DNA from: Listeria seeligeri serovar 1/2b str. SLCC3954
Lineage (GTDB): Bacteria > Bacillota > Bacilli > Lactobacillales > Listeriaceae
Direction: 5' to 3'
DNA length: 64,000 nucleotides
Assembly (NCBI RefSeq): GCF_000027145.1
Contig: NC_013891.1
Location: 2,480,001 to 2,544,000 of the forward strand
In this document: piece after piece, positions 61,907 through 64,000 of the stretch
Numbering within the stretch: position 1 is the stretch's first letter
How the letters are laid out: every line of letters begins with the position of its first letter
Notes under the pieces: generated by a model
What the model was told of the DNA's origin: nothing
The model's database searches: none
What the model saw: the letters and a program-made list of their open reading frames with translations, nothing else
Made by a program: the position numbers and the translations under genes

Positions 61907-62557
61907 TTAAAATGGTGTTAGGCCAAAAACCCCTAAAATCATCCGATAAACAAACGGAATAACCGTGTTAAAAATAGGTTGAATAGTGAACTGCGAAATT
62001 GGCGTTAATGCAATTATTAGGAAAATAAGCATTGCGTAGCGCTCTACAGGCTCTAGTTTTGCCCTTGCAGAAAGTGGTAAAAATTCAATAAGCACTTGAT
62101 AGCCATCTAGCGGCGGAAGTGGAATTAAGTTAAATACAAATAAAACAATATTTAAATTCACAAAAACCATTAAAAATGTTGGGATTACTGAGCCATATTC
62201 ATAGGAAGTGTTTAAAAGTATCGAATATATCCCCACACCAATTATTGCGAGTAGCAAGTTACTAATCGGACCAGCCAGAGATACTAAAACACTACCTAAC
62301 CGTCTTTTTTTCAGTTTAAAACGGTTTACAGGTGTAGGTTTAGCCCAACCAAATCCAGCAATAAGTATTAGTAGCAAACCAAATAAATCAATATGTACTA
62401 GCGGATTTAGTGATAACCTTCCTTGGTTTTTGGCTGTGTCATCACCAAACGCAAGAGCCACTAAAGCGTGCGACCATTCGTGAATAGTAAAAGCAATTAA
62501 TAGTGTAACCAACACATAAGGAATGAGTTCAAGTGGATAAGCAAGAAAACTAGGCAT
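61907..62557 (-). CDS. site-2 protease family (M50) membrane metalloprotease
   Basis: 216 residues, five or six membrane segments, no PDZ domain. Zinc motif HEWSH in AFTIHEWSHALVALAFGD (~25-42) and the third ligand region NLIPLPPLDGYQVL (~145-158), the M50B/YwhC type. Substrate unknown. AAGGAGG ribosome site. Divergent from the tautomerase gene across 73 bp. Confidence 0.9.
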   Translation of the reverse strand: MPSFLAYPLELIPYVLVTLLIAFTIHEWSHALVALAFGDDTAKNQGRLSLNPLVHIDLFGLLLILIAGFGWAKPTPVNRFKLKKRRLGSVLVSLAGPISNLLLAIIGVGIYSILLNTSYEYGSVIPTFLMVFVNLNIVLFVFNLIPLPPLDGYQVLIEFLPLSARAKLEPVERYAMLIFLIIALTPISQFTIQPIFNTVIPFVYRMILGVFGLTPF

Positions 62558-62597
62558 AAGCGCCTCCTTTATATTTTAATGAGTATTTTTTATATGC

Positions 62598-62603
62598 TAT
62601 AAT
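62598..62603 (+). promoter_or_regulatory. candidate promoter of the tautomerase gene
   Basis: Consensus TATAAT 28 bp before the ATG; the -35 position (TTTAAT) is weak. Confidence 0.4.
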
Positions 62604-62630
62604 TAAAAAAACATTTATCGAGGTGAGAAT

Positions 62631-62816
62631 ATGCCATTTGTTACCATTCAATTTCTAGAAGGTCGTAGTGATGAACAAAAGAAAGCTCTCGTTAGTGAAG
62701 TTACTGACGTCGTTTCTAAAAACCTAAAAGCTCCAAAAGAAAATATTCATGTTATTTTAGAAGAAATGAAAAAAACAGATTACGCTGTTGGCGGCGTAAG
62801 AAAATCTGATATTTAA
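62631..62816 (+). CDS. 4-oxalocrotonate tautomerase family protein
   Basis: 61 residues. After loss of the initiator Met, Pro1 (PFVTIQFLEGRS) is the catalytic base of the family; Arg in the EGRS segment and VILEEMKKTDYAVGG are typical. Small 4-OT proteins (YwhB in B. subtilis) tautomerise 2-hydroxymuconate-like compounds; the physiological substrate in Listeria is not known. AGGTGAG ribosome site. Flanked by a divergent M50 gene (ywhC-like), the same pair as in B. subtilis ywhB-ywhC. Confidence 0.92.
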   Translation: MPFVTIQFLEGRSDEQKKALVSEVTDVVSKNLKAPKENIHVILEEMKKTDYAVGGVRKSDI

Positions 62817-62823
62817 AAGACTA

Positions 62824-62860
62824 GAAGCAAGGATTTACGCCTTGCTTCTTTTATTTTTCT
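62824..62860 (+). terminator. terminator of the tautomerase gene
   Basis: AGAAGCAAGG / CCTTGCTTCT, loop ATTTACG, then TTTATTTTT. It reaches into the end of the convergent HD-domain gene. Confidence 0.9.
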
Positions 62861-64000
62861 TTAAGAGAGTGCGCGTGAATTAACGAAATCATCCTCTCCG
62901 CAATTTCTGAATTCACTTGGCCGCTTTCAATAAAATCAAGTGGATAATATAATTTGATATCCGTCCGTCGCTCTCGACCAATTGCCTCTACAACGGGAGA
63001 TTCTGTGGATAATTCATGTAGTTCACCATCTCCCATCAGCAACTGAATTGGATCTTTTCCACTACCTACACCCGGACGATAATAATCATACGGCAAATCA
63101 CTAGAAGAATCGATTACTAAATAATAGGACGGATCAATGTCCGCTTTTTCTAGTAAGCCTTTTAATTCAGCATATAGCTCTGCATCTTCTTTAGGATTAT
63201 AATTAAGATATCTAAGTAACCTTCTATTCAAAAATCTTTGACATAAATCACTTAAAATCGGGTCACTCTCTTCTTGCCAAATCGAAAAATAGTACATTAG
63301 AACAATATCATCCAAAACAATATACTCTTTCAATTCCACTTCCTCATCAAAAAATGGCAGTATTTGAATCGGAGTAACCTGAAATTCATAGCCAGCACAA
63401 TAAAGTTTTTTAGCCCGTTCTAAGATTTTCCACAGCAATACTTCCCCACTACGGCTCACAGGGTGAAAATATACTTGTTGATACATCTGGTAGCGACTCA
63501 TAATATAATCCTCTACCGCATGCATTCCAGAATATTTAACAATCACACCATTACCATCCGGACTCGGACGAAGCACTCGCAAAATCCGTTCCAAGTCAAA
63601 TTTACCGTAACTAACACCTGTATAATATGCATCTCGCAATAAATAATCCATTCGATCAGCATCAATTTGGCTCGAAATTAACTTAACGAGCGTTTGATTA
63701 GGGTAATTTTTTTTAATAATAGCAGCTACTTTAAGTGGAAAATCTTCTCCCACACGCGCCAATACTTCACTAACTTCTGTATTTCCAATAATAATTTCTT
63801 GTGTAAATTGTTCATGATCCGTCCCAAACACTTTTTCAAATGCATGAGAAAATGGCCCATGACCTAAATCATGTAAAAGCGCTGCACATAAAGCAACCAT
63901 CCGTTCTTCCACGTCTAGCTGAGGTTCTTTTGCAAAAGTAACATCAATCATTTGTCGTACAATTTCGTACACACCTAAAGAATGGTTGAAACGGCTGTGT
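62851..64000 (-). CDS. HD-domain phosphohydrolase (dGTPase-like), partial
   Basis: The gene runs off the right edge; 382 codons plus one base are seen and the true start lies beyond 64000. The frame is open to the edge and reads HSRFNHSLGVYEIVR, which holds the first metal His of the HD fold, followed by AALLHDLGHGPFSHAFE. The following helical part (DADRMDYLLRDAYYTGVSYG) matches the YwfO/Lmo2565-type group of dNTP triphosphohydrolases. The open frame from 63972 is not the start: that codon is an internal GTG. Substrate inferred from the family only. Confidence 0.9.
   Translation of the reverse strand, partial: HSRFNHSLGVYEIVRQMIDVTFAKEPQLDVEERMVALCAALLHDLGHGPFSHAFEKVFGTDHEQFTQEIIIGNTEVSEVLARVGEDFPLKVAAIIKKNYPNQTLVKLISSQIDADRMDYLLRDAYYTGVSYGKFDLERILRVLRPSPDGNGVIVKYSGMHAVEDYIMSRYQMYQQVYFHPVSRSGEVLLWKILERAKKLYCAGYEFQVTPIQILPFFDEEVELKEYIVLDDIVLMYYFSIWQEESDPILSDLCQRFLNRRLLRYLNYNPKEDAELYAELKGLLEKADIDPSYYLVIDSSSDLPYDYYRPGVGSGKDPIQLLMGDGELHELSTESPVVEAIGRERRTDIKLYYPLDFIESGQVNSEIAERMISLIHAHSLKEK

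Overview
The window is chromosomal DNA of a low-GC Firmicute and, from gene content and order, a member of Listeria (sensu stricto group). The order prfB-secA-hpf-comFC-comFA-degV-degU, the nine-gene atp operon, gtcA next to a CsbB-like glycosyltransferase, lafA-lafB-lafC, and the amidase autolysin Ami with GW modules is the layout I know from Listeria. DegU without a neighbouring DegS also fits. TTG and GTG starts with strong Shine-Dalgarno sites are common. The species cannot be decided from the sequence alone. Nearly everything is on the minus strand; the exceptions are yigZ-GNAT-lytR (9.9-12.4 kb), ami (53.6-56.8 kb) and a tautomerase gene (62.6 kb).

Region by region. 0.3-9.6 kb: YitT-like membrane protein, release factor 2 with its programmed frameshift, SecA, long hibernation factor, late competence genes comFC/comFA, DegV and the orphan regulator DegU. 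9.9-15.3 kb: YigZ, an acetyltransferase, an LCP wall-polymer ligase, TagO, MenC, TagA. 15.4-20.6 kb: LysM-3D wall protein with a long leader, SsbB with competence boxes, FabZ, Mbl, MurA, DUF1146 protein. 20.7-27.6 kb: F1Fo ATP synthase operon, preceded by an 828-bp gene-free stretch. 28.4-39.4 kb: MnaA, Upp, GlyA, YwlE, YwlC, a dense DnaA-box cluster, PrmC, RF1, Tdk and the hom-thrC-thrB operon. 39.6-42.9 kb: a cassette of MerR, MFS transporter, carboxymuconolactone decarboxylase-like protein, cupin and LysR, which looks like an accessory insertion between hom and rpmE. 43-53.3 kb: L31 type B, GtcA, glycosyltransferase, Rho, MurZ, LafC/B/A, FbaA, lipid kinase. 53.6-64 kb: Ami, PyrG with a CTP-sensing leader, RpoE, a 50-residue membrane protein, ArgS, DUF1934, an M50 protease, a tautomerase, and an HD-domain protein cut by the window edge.

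The strongest theme is the cell envelope. MurA and MurZ start peptidoglycan. MnaA, TagO, TagA and an LCP ligase make and attach wall teichoic acid. GtcA and its partner glycosyltransferase decorate it. LafA/B/C and the lipid kinase handle the glycolipid anchor of lipoteichoic acid, the ligand of Ami's GW modules. Mbl and the LysM-3D protein shape and remodel the wall. Regulatory signals readable in the DNA include the prfB frameshift, the pyrG slippage attenuator, ComK-type boxes before comFA and ssbB, a DnaA-box cluster beside ywlC, and a 32-bp inverted repeat upstream of the atp promoter.
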